In this document: piece by piece, positions 36,998 through 49,526 of the stretch | Layout: every line of letters starts with the position of its first letter | Position numbering within the stretch: position 1 is the stretch's first letter | Origin: Diadema setosum | Taxonomy: Eukaryota > Echinodermata > Echinoidea > Diadematoida > Diadematidae | Length of the DNA: 64,000 bases | Direction: 5' to 3' | Assembly (NCBI RefSeq): GCF_964275005.1 | Contig: NW_027307655.1 | Coordinates: 364,501-428,500, forward strand | Translations under genes and position numbers: made by a program | The notes under the pieces: model-generated | The model's input: the letters and a program-made list of their open reading frames with translations, nothing else | Told to the model about the DNA's origin: nothing | The model's database searches: none

Positions 36998-39900
36998 GTG
37001 TGTGTTTGTGTGTGTGACCATACACCACAAAACCAACAAAAAGTCGCCAGACATGGTTTTGTAATAGGGCAGATTTTGAAAGAACAGAGTTAATCTTTAA
37101 AATGATGTTTGTCATGAATGTACACACTGGTAGATATATGTGACCGTGCACCTCAAAACGAACATAAAGTCGCACGCACTGATTTTGCGTGAGGACTGAA
37201 AATAAGTGAAATAGGTCAACCTAGCCGAACTTGACTTTTTCATATTTTCTGAAAGAGCGGGTCTTGTTTTACATTATCATTATCATAAAACGGGCAGGAA
37301 AGTTTTTTTTTTTTAGCAGTTTATCTCGAACATTTTTGGTAGAATAGTGTGATTAGGTGTGTCTTTAGAATCTCTTTTTCATTTCTGAAAAACCTTGTCC
37401 ACACTCTTCACTTTACACTATAATAACTTCTGAAAGGATAGTGCTACTGCTTTGAAAGTTGGCATTAATTATAGACAGAATGTGTTAATAAGGCATGCTT
37501 AATTTCAGTTTAATCTGATAATCTCTTAATTGTTGTTACTCTGGTGGTTTACTTCCTGTTTTCTTGTCCCTTTCATCGCACAGCCAGCACGGTTTGGTAA
37601 AGATTAAGCGCTTGAATAGACACTCTACTATTATCTTCAGAGCCTCTTTTCTCATTTCACACTTTTCCTGAGTTTGTGTTTTCTTTCCAATATTTAGATA
37701 GGTTAGGAGAGTCCATTTGATTTGAGTTATACATCATTTTAAAGCTTAAAGTCTGCTCTTTCAGAATATGGTCTTAACTAAAGATTCATGTCTGGCGACT
37801 TTTTGTTTGTTTTGAGGTGCAGGGTCACATATGATGTATTTACAGGATTGGCATAGTAAAGGTGGAGATGAGGATTGGATTTTTAGGACTTTTATGTAAG
37901 ATACACAGAAACCACTTATGTATTACGACAGAGCATACCAGTGTTACAGGAATTCAAAGTTTATTTGATGAAAATCGGTTTAAAATGGCTGAAACACCCA
38001 AAATCAAAGTGAAACAACGCACTCGTGAAAAAAAAAAGATGGGTCCCATATCTTATTAAAATCGCTCTGTTTTGCATATATCGGCTATTTCAAAATCAAA
38101 TTCCCTCAATTAAACGTTGGATTTCTCTTGAAATTACAAACTCTTTCATATGTCATAGTATGTTTCTAAGTATTTCACCTAAAAGTGTTAGAAACCTGAA
38201 GTTTGGTCTCAACCAAATCTATACAATCTCTTTAATGTCTGTATGTATACAGTTGATCGAGAAGTTTCTATGTTCTATTTGTAGCTACAGTGCAGGAATG
38301 TGAAAGGGAAGAGTTCACCTTATCCAGAATGTTCTAGGAAATGCCTACACATTTGCCTAACGTTGCAATACATGAACTCTACAGTACATGTTTACCTGTC
38401 TGCCTGTAGCCCAGAGTGATTTCAAGTTATTTTTTAGGTATGATGTCATGCACATAACTACACAGTAAGTCAGGGTATCTCTTAAAATCACATGTAAGAA
38501 TGACCAAAGTCCTTCATTCTTACATTCATATAAGATTTAACTCATTCATTTTAGGCACTTCCGGGGGTAATTAGGATTGATCATGTATACACAAGATGAG
38601 TCTTATGCATGAGCTACAATTTCCCATGTTAAACTGAATTTGGCCAAAAATTGGACTTGGGTCGTTCTTATATTCAGGTCTTCATTTTTTTTTTTAAGAA
38701 ATGAAATGAGGCTAATAAAAAAAAATGCTTAAAAATTCACCCTTGCTTTATGACTCCAAGAATTTAGAATTATGCAGAAGAGGAACTGCGTTTATAGAAA
38801 ATGCGTAAAACTCCAGATTGGCTAGATTGACCTTTTTTTTTTTTTTTCAGTCCTCGTATAAAATCAGGGCATGCGACCTTTGTTGATTTTGTAATGCACG
38901 ATCACATACGTATAAACATGTTCATATGACACTGTGAATTTGCATTTGACACAAATGAAATAGCTTTCAAATACTCGCCGCCACACTCCAGCATCTCCCC
39001 CCCCCCCCCCACATATACGTTTGTATATTTTATATTTCTGCATTCAGATAAGTGCCTATTCTAGTAAACACACAGGCATACAGACAAATTAACAACCAAC
39101 TTCGACCTGTCTTTGTTTTGACTTTACATGTACATCGAAAAATAGATATGAAGAGTTTGTTTGCAAAAACCGATAAGTCCATTTTTGAAGATTTTGAAGT
39201 ACGGTCTCTGTCATAAAGTACAAAACAATACCTTTTTAATGATATATTGGTCGCTACACATGCAGGTACATTTTTGAAGTTATGGTCAAAAAAAGCAAAA
39301 ATTTTCTTATTATTCTCTTTATTTTTCTTGACCTTTAATTGCAAATATCTCCATTTGACAAATATGGATTTATCGGTTTTTGCAAACAAACTCTTCATAT
39401 GTTCATAAAGGATCTTACCTCTTTTTCTGATGACAATGACGACCAGGACAATAGATAAAACTATAAATAGCGCGATCCCGAGAGAGATGTATAAAATAGT
39501 TTGATATTGGATTGATGTTGGATCTTCAGTGATACCGCCTGCAAATCATGGACATATGTAAATATTCTCAAATCCATATCTGCTTAAGTGAAATACATTA
39601 TTCTACCTTTTGACCTTATCATTAACATTGTTAATTTCTTTTCTTTTTATTTTACTTTTTGGAGGTATTTTTGTTTCTTCGTTTTTTTTTATTTATCTCT
39701 ATTTAACTGGCAATAACTTAACTGCTTTGATCATGGAGAGGATCCTGATTTGATGTGAAAGGAATAGGTTGTATGAGATTGTGATTTGTACGTCACGACA
39801 TTCAGGGATGTAATATTCGAACATCATCAGTGTATTTGGATGCGTACAACTAGTCTGCATCATAATTATATACGAATACAGTCAAACATGTCATATCTGC

Positions 39901-42900
39901 CACCTGTCTATAGCGGCCACCTGAATATAGCTAGAAACTGCCGTATTATACACGTAGAACCAAGTTATAGCGGTCAGCTGTCTAACGTAGCCAGCGGCCC
40001 CTCATTTTATACCCAGTGGTGAATTTCTAACTGCGTATGGCGTTAAGTCAGCCATGAATACGTTAGCGTAATTACGTTCATTGGGTAAATTCTACTGAGT
40101 CAAAGCTCAGTCGGAATCACAGAGACATGATCGACAAATGCAGCTAAACTTGACTGTAGATCTAGCCTTAAGTGAAGCTGCCCTGAATAGTTGTTCCAAA
40201 TGGAAAGACAATTCCTAATAACGAATACTGACTAATTAGTAATAAAAAAAGAATTCGAATAAGGGTAATATGATATTTGTCTGCATGCTTCTTGTATTGC
40301 TTGCTGTTACGTCAGCTTCACGCATTGTCGATCTCCTCAAACTCTTTCATGCCAAACTGATACCAACCAGGTCCTCAGGCTCGAAATTTTATTCTAAAAA
40401 TCAAAAGAATAGAAGTTGGCTAGAGCGAAATTTAAAATGAAGTAAATTGTAATACAATAATGCATATTATGTGTGTTACATTGTGTTTTGCAAGCCAGGT
40501 ACAGTCGACGACTTGCCACGTTCGCATATTCTGCTGAAACGCATAATTAACCCTCCCGAACTGATCTACAAATCGTCAAATGGCATTGAACAATGAAAAC
40601 ATTTATCTCGATTCCATTCTTGTCACGTGTAGCTTGCAATTGTTATGGTGATTGGCTATCAAGTGGGAATTGCTACTGAATTCTAAGTTTCTGTCACTGT
40701 TTTGTGTTCAAAGGTCATGTCTTTCCAATATTGGAGCTACTATTCATTTGAAAGAAAAACGCTCATAGATTGGTCAACAGTAACGTCGAGCTTTAGTAGC
40801 TTGGCATTCTCTCTACAACTTTGCTTACTACATAATCATCCAGGGTAACAAAAATCTTTACAAGTTACATACATAATTTATGAAAAACTGAATATTTTCC
40901 CGAAGCATGACTACGTTCCTGTCTGGATATAGCAATGGCACATAAAGAGTTAAAGCTCTTCATGCTGACTTATTTGTTGTTATTTTTTTTTTCTAGAATT
41001 TGGAATAACATGCGGTATTCCACGCTATTATATACCTGCAAGTGTTGACATTCAAAATGGCCACTGACCTTTCTATAGTTGCACCTGTCTATAGGGGTCA
41101 CTTTTGTCGTTTCCCTTGGGTGGCCGCTATAGGCAAGTTTTACGGTACTATATATCTTTTACTTAAGTTCACATCAAGACATGATTATTCGACATGCATA
41201 CAAAATAAAAATGAAGGCAAATTGTCTTTACCTGAGTCGCTGTTGTTTGCTACGATAAGAATGGTAACATTGTCAAGGAATTTCAGGCTGTCAACAGTAA
41301 GTCCGCATTGGTAGCATCCTGAATCTCCCTGGGAAACGTTCACAAGTGTCAGGTCGAAATTAACATCCAGGAGAAGTCGGGATTTAAATTCAGGGGTCAC
41401 ACTAGCCCCGAATTCAATGACTCCATAGGCAGGCCACTCGGTTGTAAGCGTTTCGAATCTTTGGTCCCTGCACATTTGCAATGGGTCTTCTGAATTAGCA
41501 TACTGCCAGAACTGCACTACGACTTCACCAGCAGCTTCAAGAGCGCATCTTAATGTCACATCTTGACCCGGATCTGATTCTATTGCATATGAAGATGCCG
41601 CATATACCACTGGTTATTTAGGAGGGAAAATGAATAAGAGAAAATAGTAATCGCTTATCATTATACACGAGACTCAAAATCGATGGCAAAGATGAAAAGC
41701 ATGGATAATTCCGTCGAGACATTATGCCTATCTTTAGAAATGTCCAAAGGAAAAGAATGCCATAACATATAGAATTTTACATTATCAAAGCTTAGCTTCG
41801 AATGTCATTCACTAACATTCCGTTACTGTGCGTCAGCGATTGGAATACTTATTGACATACAGAGTACACTCCCGTTACAACGAACATGGTTATAACGAAA
41901 TTTCGTTATAACGAAATAAAACTTCTGGTCCCAAAATTATTGTTATTATATGGTAAAAAAAATCTCTTATAACGAACACGGTTATAACGAAATTTTCGTT
42001 ATAACGAAGTCGTTTGCGAGCACCAATAATAAAGAAAAAGAAAAGAAATGTGCTCCATTAAACGAAATGCGGATCGCTTTCGTAAATACCAAATGGAACA
42101 AGCATCTTTAGCGTCTCTGCATGGACGAACGCTTCAATCACTGTGTGTTGGTTCCATGTGTCACGCACAGTTTTTCGAGGGAACTTGCGTTATTGTAATG
42201 CAATAATCTGAAATCGAATAAGGTTCTTTTTATTGTTCCGAAGGTTCTTATTACAAAACACACAGATTCTGATACCCCTAAATGTCCCTTAGTTCGGAAA
42301 TGTAATATGGTTTGTAATAACGAACATTCTGGCGTTTATCCGACAATGAAATAAGGTTCTTATTACAACGGTTCGTTAATCCGATGTATATCATATATGT
42401 GTGACAATATACAAACACCTTCATAATTATGCTCTCTTTTAAATGAAATATTCAATGAAATTAAAAAGGTAATATTCCATTTTACATAGCTTCCTAGGGT
42501 ATGATGAGTATTCAACAAACAGTATATGATATATGCGTGGTTTCAAATTTTTCCTGTTATATATTGTATTTGTTCGGTTATAACGAAATTTCGTTATAAG
42601 TAAAGAAAACTGCCGGTTCCGAGCATTTCGTTATAACGGGAGTGCACTGTAGTACTATTGCCATTAGTATATGCTTTCAAAATACACACATGCGGTGTTT
42701 GCAAACTTTTTCCTCAACAGATATTACCTGAACTGCTTTTGAGAACACCGACTACTCGTAGGACCATGTAGCATTACTTCTTTATAAGGCAGTTTGCTTT
42801 GCCTGTCTGGGATCCTTGTATTGATTGCTATGTTGCAATGGTAAGTGGAAATATAAAACATGACAGGTCTTTCCCCAGTTATGGTGTGGACAATTGTCTT

Positions 42901-44145
42901 TCAAGATAATTTGAATGATTAAGAAAACACTGAATAACTTGACGGACAATTGGATGGGTTATATATCTTTGCTGACGGTGTATCAACTGCATCATTTCAT
43001 TAACAAACGTTTTTCTCATTTCATATTACACATACAACTGCGTTACCAAATTCGCATTTCCCAAGATGCAAAAGTGTATGTACGGGACTCTTACAAAACA
43101 TTATGTATTTTGTAAGCTTGTATCTCAAGATCTACGATTACCTGATAATGATATAATTTTAGTTTACATCATAAAGGAAAAACAAAAACGAGATAAAGAT
43201 GAAAGCAAGATTTGACAGTAATCAATACCATACACAAATTGTTTAATTAATGTAACATTTTTGAGAAGGAGTTTCAAATTGAAGATCTTATCAGAGTACG
43301 CTATGAATGTATTCATAATTTAATAGAAAGCACATCGAAAGTTTACTAAAATAACTTTATCCTGAAATCCTGAAATTCTTGCTTGGAGAAGATATGAACA
43401 CAAAAGAATGAAATTCAAAAGTGGAATTTCAACTTATTTATAGAGATTCTATAAGATGCGTTAACGAAATTATTCAAATACACACACATCATCATCATCA
43501 ACAACAACAACAACAACAAAACAACAGTGATCTCTTGAGTTTAAAGGGATTATATGTGACCCTGCACCAAAAAACAAACAAAAAGTCGCCAGACATGTAT
43601 TTTTAGTTATTAGCATATTGTGAAAGAGCAGACTTCAAGCTTTAAAATAATGTATAATTCAAATCAAATGGACTCTCCTAACCTATCTAAATATTGGAAA
43701 GGAAGCACACACTCCAGAAACATATGACCTGAGAAAAGAGGCTCTGAATCGCAGGGTCTATTCAAGCGTTTAATCTTCACCAAACCGTGCTACCTGTGCA
43801 ATGAATGGGACAAAAAAAAAAAAAAAAAAAAAACAGGTTTGATACCTCCGGTTTAACCACAATGAAGGGATTCACAGATTAAGCTGAAATTGGACATGTT
43901 TTATTAACACATTCTGTCTATAATAAATGCCAACATTCAAAGCAGTAGTACCATCCTTTCTAAAGTTATTAGAGTTGGAAATGAAGAGTGTGTGTACAGG
44001 GTTTTTAAAAGAAATGAAAGGGTGACTCTAAAGACACACCTAATCAAACTACTTTTTAAAAAGAGTTCAAGATTAACTGCTAAAAAACAAACTTCCCTGT
44101 TCATTTTATGATCCCAAATTTTAGCATAATGTAATGTGCTCTTTC

Positions 44146-44185
<40 letters not shown>

Positions 44186-44569
44186 TCGAGATTGACCAAA
44201 TTGACCCCATTTCATCTATATTTATTCCTCACACAAAAGCAGTGCGGGCGACTTTTTGTTTGTTTTGTGGTGTACGGTCACATATTGTATTGTAGTGTTG
44301 TATTGTATTGTATTGTATTGTATTGTATTGTATTGTATTGTATTGTATTGTATTGTATTGGTCGAGATGACAATATCACTTATTAACTTTTTGCGAGATT
44401 CCAAGAAACTACTAATGAAATATTACCCAGCATACCAAAAATAGGAATTCAAAGTTTCAAATCGGTGAAATGAAATCGGTTCGGGTACATCCTAAAACAA
44501 GGTAGAACAGGACGTCTTACCTTGGAGAGTAAAAATGATGATCACAAGTGAAGTTATGCTCACTGCCAT
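33588..44569 (-). CDS. Receptor B: single Ig-V type I membrane protein, possibly fused to a filamin-NHL module (gene model)
   Basis: Minus-strand exons 44569-44521 (signal peptide), 41609-41232 (Ig-V), 39538-39419 (stalk and membrane segment), 35850-35764 (cytoplasmic linker) and 34711-33588 (filamin-like plus NHL), all joined in phase 1, give a 585-residue protein. The first three exons match receptor A in order, phase and, for the Ig-V exon, exact length. The outside would be a single V domain; the inside would be the substrate- or RNA-binding half of a TRIM-NHL protein without RING, B-box or coiled coil. The NHL exon could alternatively be its own gene starting at an in-frame ATG at 34779-34781. 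Introns hold several TIR elements. Confidence 0.6.
34712..35763. other. Intron or intergenic spacer before the NHL exon
   Basis: No exon or repeat family recognised; a short TG-rich run is at about 35447-35473. Confidence 0.4.
35764..35850 (-). CDS. Receptor B exon 4: cytoplasmic linker
   Basis: 87 nt, phase 1-1, acceptor GCTCGCAG and strong donor GTATGT. Encodes 29 polar residues beginning AVKGSVRANPDGNEEEMQ. It lies between the membrane exon and the NHL exon, as expected for an intracellular linker, and is similar in size and composition to receptor A exon 4. The support is the splice-site pair and phase, not homology. Confidence 0.6.
36100..36773. mobile_element. TGTGACC-family MITE, copy in receptor B intron
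   Basis: Starts ATGACCCTGTATGACAAAAC and ends GTTTTGTGATGCACGGTCGCA, with family interior (CCTAACCTTTCTAAATATTG). Confidence 0.75.
36940..37015. repeat. Compound (TA)n-(TG)n microsatellite
   Basis: About 40 bp of TA followed by about 30 bp of TG, adjoining a truncated TGTGACC-family left end (37013-37112). Confidence 0.9.
37139..37829. mobile_element. TGTGACC-family MITE, near-full copy (691 bp)
   Basis: Termini TGTGACCGTGCACCTCAAAA and TTTTGAGGTGCAGGGTCACA, flanked by ATA/TAT. Closest to the 11777-12434 copy. Confidence 0.85.
37850..38225. repeat. Degenerate copy of the 4690-5105 repeat
   Basis: Shares TGATGAAAATCGGTTT, ATGGGTCCCAT and GAAACCTGAAG-type segments in the same order. Confidence 0.5.
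38490..38690. repeat. Intact short copy of the GACCCAAGTCC-type repeat
   Basis: From GTAAGAATGACCAAAGTCCT to GGACTTGGGTCGTTCTTATA. It serves as the empty-site counterpart for the 24763-25056 insertion. Confidence 0.7.
38695..38906. repeat. TGTGACC-family right-end fragment
   Basis: Ends GATTTTGTAATGCACGATCACA; the left end is missing. Confidence 0.55.
39150..39396. mobile_element. GAAGAG-family MITE, copy b (247 bp)
   Basis: TIRs GAAGAGTTTGTTTGCAAAAA and the inverse; the body is shared with 46389-46635 over its whole length. ATAT flanks on both sides. Confidence 0.85.
39419..39538 (-). CDS. Receptor B exon 3: stalk and transmembrane segment
   Basis: 120 nt, phase 1-1 (acceptor TTGCAG, donor GTAAGA). 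A short stalk (GGITEDPTSIQYQT) is followed by ILYISLGIALFIVLSIVLVV and then VIRKR as a stop-transfer. It aligns with receptor A exon 3 (shared LYI.(I/L)GIA start). A 247-bp MITE (39150-39396) ends only 23 bp downstream of the donor. Confidence 0.82.
39877..41152. mobile_element. Old Tigger-like element with GTCTATAGCGGCCACC motifs
   Basis: CACCTGTCTATAGCGGCCAC at the left (39900-39919) and, mirrored at the right, GGTGGCCGCTATAGGCAAG (41118-41136), with further CACCTGTCTATAGG copies. The ends are degenerate and the boundaries approximate. Confidence 0.45.
41232..41609 (-). CDS. Receptor B exon 2: Ig V-set domain
   Basis: 378 nt, phase 1-1 (acceptor AACCAG, donor GTAAAG). Landmarks are DVTLRC (B strand), VQFW (C strand) and GDSGCYQC (F strand). 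The extra Cys in QMCRDQ and before YQC match the extra pair in receptor A, and TEWPAYGVIEFG matches the receptor A signature. Identity with the receptor A domain is roughly half by eye. There are N-glycosylation sites NVS and NVT. Confidence 0.88.
41860..42649. mobile_element. Pogo/Tigger-like MITE rich in TTCGTTATAACGAA palindromes, copy 2
   Basis: Begins CAGAGTACACTCCCGTTACA and ends TTCGTTATAACGGGAGTGCACTG. Same family as 16745-17276 but longer, with internal AAGGTTCTTATT segments also seen at about 15060-15120. Confidence 0.75.
43555..44282. mobile_element. TGTGACC-family MITE, longest copy (728 bp)
   Basis: Starts TGTGACCCTGCACCAAAAAA and ends TTTTGTGGTGTACGGTCACA. It includes a TA microsatellite at about 44149-44182. 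Confidence 0.8.
44301..44360. repeat. (TATTG)n pentanucleotide microsatellite
   Basis: Twelve uninterrupted TATTG units directly next to the end of the 43555-44282 element. Confidence 0.95.
44521..44569 (-). CDS. Receptor B exon 1: signal peptide
   Basis: Reads MAVSITSLVIIIFTLQ plus G before donor GTAAGA (phase 1). It joins TG of the Ig-V exon to make Val and continues VYAASSY, giving a signal peptide with a hydrophobic core and an Ala-rich cleavage region. Not visible as a long open frame; supported by the downstream exon and by receptor A. Confidence 0.75.
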
Positions 44570-45309
44570 CGTATTGCCAGACTTGAGAAACCTGCAGAGT
44601 AGTTATCGTGTATGTGTTTGTGTTTGACATATTTTGTACTTATCACGTAATTACATGTCCAAATTACTATAGTTTTGGGAAATTAATGTTAATCGACACT
44701 GTTTTACAAGTAGTGTGACTTCATATCATGAACTTGCAGCAGCATGACCAAATAAAGTCACTTTGTGGCGCACACTTAAAAGGTACATTTGACAGTTGGT
44801 TGGAAATAAATGTGTCCAAAATAAGTAGACCCTATGTTACTTCAAAACACAAGGGGGGAGCATTCCTGATGGTATGCCTCACATTATTGGGAACTTGGCA
44901 TATAGTATAATAGATATATGAACATGAATGTGCAGGGGCGGATCCAGGAATTCTGTAAAGGGGAGGGGGTGCAACTAATATTTCTGGTGCCACTTCCGGA
45001 TTTCATTTAATGTTTTTCCTTTTATTTCATTTTTTTTTAACGAAAAATAAAGGGGGAAGTGCGCCGGTTGCGCCCCCCTCTAGATCCGTCACTGAATGTG
45101 TTAGAAAATTCAGATGCTGCACACTATTGCTGAAAACGCAGGATCGTCACTCTCGGCGCCAGTGTGCACTAGGACCTTGAGTGTATATACACAGCAGAGT
45201 GATTGGCCCATTGAGATTTGGGAATGTAGTCTATTTCAGCTTATCTTCTGAAAGAAAATCACTCATCAGGAAGATTCGAATCGAAAAAATTTGTTGTTAG
45301 TTTATGACC

Positions 45310-45361
<52 letters not shown>
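45310..45361. repeat. (CA)n microsatellite
   Basis: About 50 bp of uninterrupted CA. Confidence 0.95.
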
Positions 45362-45364
<3 letters not shown>

Positions 45365-46388
45365 TGTTTGTGCCTTGTTATTATCTGGCTACATGATTCC
45401 GGATATGACATTGTATGTGTAGTGCTGGTATATTGAAATGTACTTTAATGGCATTGCGGGGAAAATGGATGCAGACCCAGGACAATGCTTACACTGCAAA
45501 GCCGATTATTTGTCCGTTATTTAACATTATTGGTAACTTTTGGCGGAGGCAATGAATTGAGACAAATCATTAAGAAAGTAATCTGTAGTTCGTAGGATTG
45601 AAATAGGAATGTATTTTCATCAAGGGAATATGTGGAGCAAATCTTGAATAGCTAAAGATTACAAACTTTATGGAAAATATCATCATATTATTGAATAAAC
45701 TAGATGTTTGTTGTTTTTTTTTTACTCCGTTTGCTCTTCCGACCAGGTGCAAAGTTTGGATTGCTAAAATTATAAAAAGACAAAAATATAAAGGAATGGC
45801 GATACGTCCTGACATATCCTTCCCCTGCATGGTGTCCGCGCCCTCTATTACATCTGATACAAATTCCGTATGTTCCACCAGAACTGTGGGCCGCATCGTT
45901 GAATTTCTTTTTTCTTCTTGATTTTTTCTCTCTTTTTTTAGGGTGACAAAAGCTCACTTAAATCGGAGGGGATATCCCACCACCATCTGACCTTCCCCTC
46001 GCGCGGAGATCACTGTGGGAATAGCCAATGAATTCCAGCATATTCAACAATGTGACTGTTCTTACTGTTTGAATGCCAGATCACTGATTTTCAGATTTCT
46101 GTCTGAAAATGCAAATTTTTCCTTCTGTTCAATGCCCTCCCCAACTTAGTCTCCTGATTCATTCCTTTATATATATACCGATTTTGACCTGTGAATGAAC
46201 GGATCGACGGCCCAGTTGACATGTGTTCATAAGAGATAGAAAAAAAAATCCATATTTGTGAATAACAGTCTTATTTCTTGAGTATTACACATAGCCTAAT
46301 CAGCTGCACATCTTGAAATAAATTGTCGTAAAAAATGGTGAAAAAGTGTGCGTCCATTATAATCCCATTAATGCATCAGCGACCAATT

Positions 46389-46635
46389 GAAGAGTTTGTT
46401 CGCAAAAACCGATAAGTCCATTTTTGATGATTTTGAAGTACGGTCTCTGTCATAAAGTACAAAATAATATCTTTTACATGATATATTGGTCACTACATAT
46501 TAAGGTACATTTTTGAAGTTATGGTGAAAAGAAGCAACAATTTTCTTATTATTCTCTTTATTTTTCTTGACCTTTAATCGCAAATATCTCCATTTGGCAA
46601 ATATGGACTTATCGGTTTTTGCGAACAAACTCTTC
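46389..46635. mobile_element. GAAGAG-family MITE, copy c (247 bp)
   Basis: TIRs GAAGAGTTTGTTCGCAAAAA and inverse. Identical in length to copy b and closely similar throughout, flanked by AATT on both sides. Confidence 0.85.
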
Positions 46636-49526
46636 AATTGTACATCAAAACTTCCATCATTTTAGATTATTTCTCTTAATCTCTTTCAACTCAACAAAGT
46701 ACATGCCACCATTATCAAACACAATACAAAGACAAAAAACAGGTCTGGAAATGTATCTGAGTTATTACCTTTTTTTTAAGTCCGAAAGGAAATTCCTAAG
46801 CAGTCGGTGGAAAACCAACGCTGTCTCGTGGCGTGTCTGCAGTTTATCAATGATTCCATTGCAGGTACTGTATGTGAATATCACCCCATGTGCTTTTATT
46901 AGCCTTTTTTTTTTGTAAAGACACGGATATTTCTACTACTCCTCACTGTTGATACGACATACAGATAATCAAAAGGGCGTTTGCAAAGCGTCAGTTTTTT
47001 TTTCTTTGATAAGGTTATACTTGCAAGCACATTGTCCTTATCGTATGTTCATTATCTTGTCTACTTACAACCGAAGTGGTCAAAGTCTCTTTTCCACATA
47101 AATCGCAATTTCAAGTTCGCAACAAAGAGGTAAACATTCAAAGATACATTTTATGAGCAGAGTACAGAAGAGCGTACCCTTCCCAATACAAAGTTTGCAA
47201 GGTAGTTTCAACAAATTCATACATGCGAAAAACGCTGTTAGGTTTCCCTCGAATACATCAGTCAAAATTAATGCCACGATATTCACATGAAAGAGGGTGA
47301 GAGAGAAAAAGTAAAGATATAAAAGCAGACTTCCGTGGTGCTTTCACTGAGAATGGCCACGTGAATTTGGACATGTTGCATTACTGGCATTAATTTGAGG
47401 GAGTTAAATAACTGTTTTCCCCATTTCCCAATGTTCACTGATGGTAAAAATTTATGTGCAATGGATATCTAGAAGATATATTGCTGTTCATTCACTTTTA
47501 GAACAAAAAAGAAAGACAGGTTATTGCAGAAATCTGATGAATACCAACAAAATGGTTGAAGGCTCAAAAGAGACAGAAAAAAAAGAAACACCGAAAGCAT
47601 GTATTCCAACAAACGGCCTTTGCCATGATTCCTGCGCCATAATAGCCATATGCATGCATGCCTATCTTTATTTCTTTTACAGTTGCATTGTTTGTCATTA
47701 TCCATGTCTAGTCATATCAAATGCATCTTTATGTGAACCATAAGGTACTCATATAACTGCAGCTATAATCGATTTTAGGTGATATGCGTAGGTGTTATAT
47801 ACAACATAAATAAGTTGAGAGTTATCCAGAAATGGTTACAATTCACCTTGCACTAAAAATCTAGAGCAGCAGCAGCTCTACATCTGAGAAAGCTACAGTC
47901 TATATTTTGCCCAATTTATAAATTTATATTTTGACCACGATTGTTTTGCCCTTGCATACGGTAAATTGGAGTTTTAGAATAACGGACAAATTTGGTTGGT
48001 TCTGAGGACGGCTTTGAAACAGTAAGATGAGCTGTTGCTCTCACAACATATTGTTCAAGTTAAAATGAATAAATTGGATTGACTTCTCTATGAGTAAAAA
48101 AAAAAGTTTTGACAAAACGGAGAAAGTTGACAAAAGAATTATGTAATCATCAAAAAATAGTTTATCATGTTATTCAAGGGAAATCTTCTTCGCAATAGTG
48201 TACAACAGGTTTCATATTTATATAACATTTCCATAAAAGTCAACATATAACAGAAATAAACAGCAATACAATCGATAAGATCACTTTAAAACATTAGTAT
48301 TACAAAAACATGCATGAGAAATACAACAATACACAATGTGTGGACAGTGTTAAGAAACATGCAGGAAGGCACAGCCTTACATTTAAATCTGTTTAAAAAA
48401 CATACATTTTAAAGAATTATATTATCAAAAATATCTTTGACTGGTATAAAACATATAAATTTCAGAAAATTGAAGCTTGATTATACACACCTATATACAT
48501 ATATACATACATACATATACACACACAAACATATAGGGGTCTACGCACACATACACGCAAACACACAAGCAGCCAAACAATCAGAACATTTAAAAGGCAT
48601 ATCTTGTATCTCCTTCGGAATGATCACAATGACGTGCTGCTTCGAAAATCAGGAGGAATTCCGTTCCATATTATAGGTCCATTGATAGATATCGAGTTTG
48701 TTTGAGACAGCAAGGTGCTGACAAAAGCAACAACATATATAATACCATTTCCCATATCATATCTACAATTAATATATTAGCTCAAATAATCAATTAAACT
48801 TTTAGGAATAATAACGTTGAAACACAAATACATAAATATTACTCACTGCTACATGTAAATATCTTGAAGCCTCAGAGCTTAAATTGGTAAAAGACGATTT
48901 ATTTTCATCATACACGCACAAACACATTATATTCTTCAATCGATCTGCCTATTAAACTGTTTCTTTGGTTATCAGATTGCTTGCCGGAAAAAAGCAACAA
49001 TTTATATACGACTGTCTTTTTTCACCTTTTTTTTTAATTTCTTTTTACTCAGTCTTTTCTTCAGGGTGACATTTATTTCTCTGTTCATATTAAAACGAAG
49101 TCCTTGATGATAGTCTATTGCACACATTTCATTAAATAAAGTCAGTTGAGACAAGTGCATGCTTCTCGGTTGTTTGACCTTCCCTTTTCCAACATCACCT
49201 TCTTTATTCTTCTTTGAAAATGTCATCACCATAAGCATTATTGATTTTCTGAAATTTCTCAGCATATCCTTATACAGGGTATTCTGCTCAACTGGCTGGG
49301 TGTTGATCTCTGACCAGTCAAGAAAACAAAAGTAAATAAATCTAGATAAAATGTGGATAGTTGTCGTTTAGCAAGAAATGGATTTTAATAATTTTTAGAA
49401 TGAGTTCTTCATCGACTGTCTAAAATTCAGCCAACGTAGTTTTATGTGAACAGGTAAAAGGCACAGACATGTATATTTCCTGAAAAGAAAAGGACAAAAG
49501 TAATATGTGTGATAATTGCTTTAATG

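Noticed and set aside
41860..42649. Regular palindromic repeats that could suggest a CRISPR-like array
   Set aside because: Animal DNA; spacing is irregular and the repeats belong to a TIR element.
44256..44444. Open frames encoding IVLYC-type or QYNTI-type repeats
   Set aside because: Translation of the TATTG microsatellite.
45570..45957. Minus-strand frames with CIRCNRGRGHHAGEGY
   Set aside because: Looked like a retroviral-type zinc knuckle, but the Cys/His spacing does not fit and nothing retroelement-like surrounds it.
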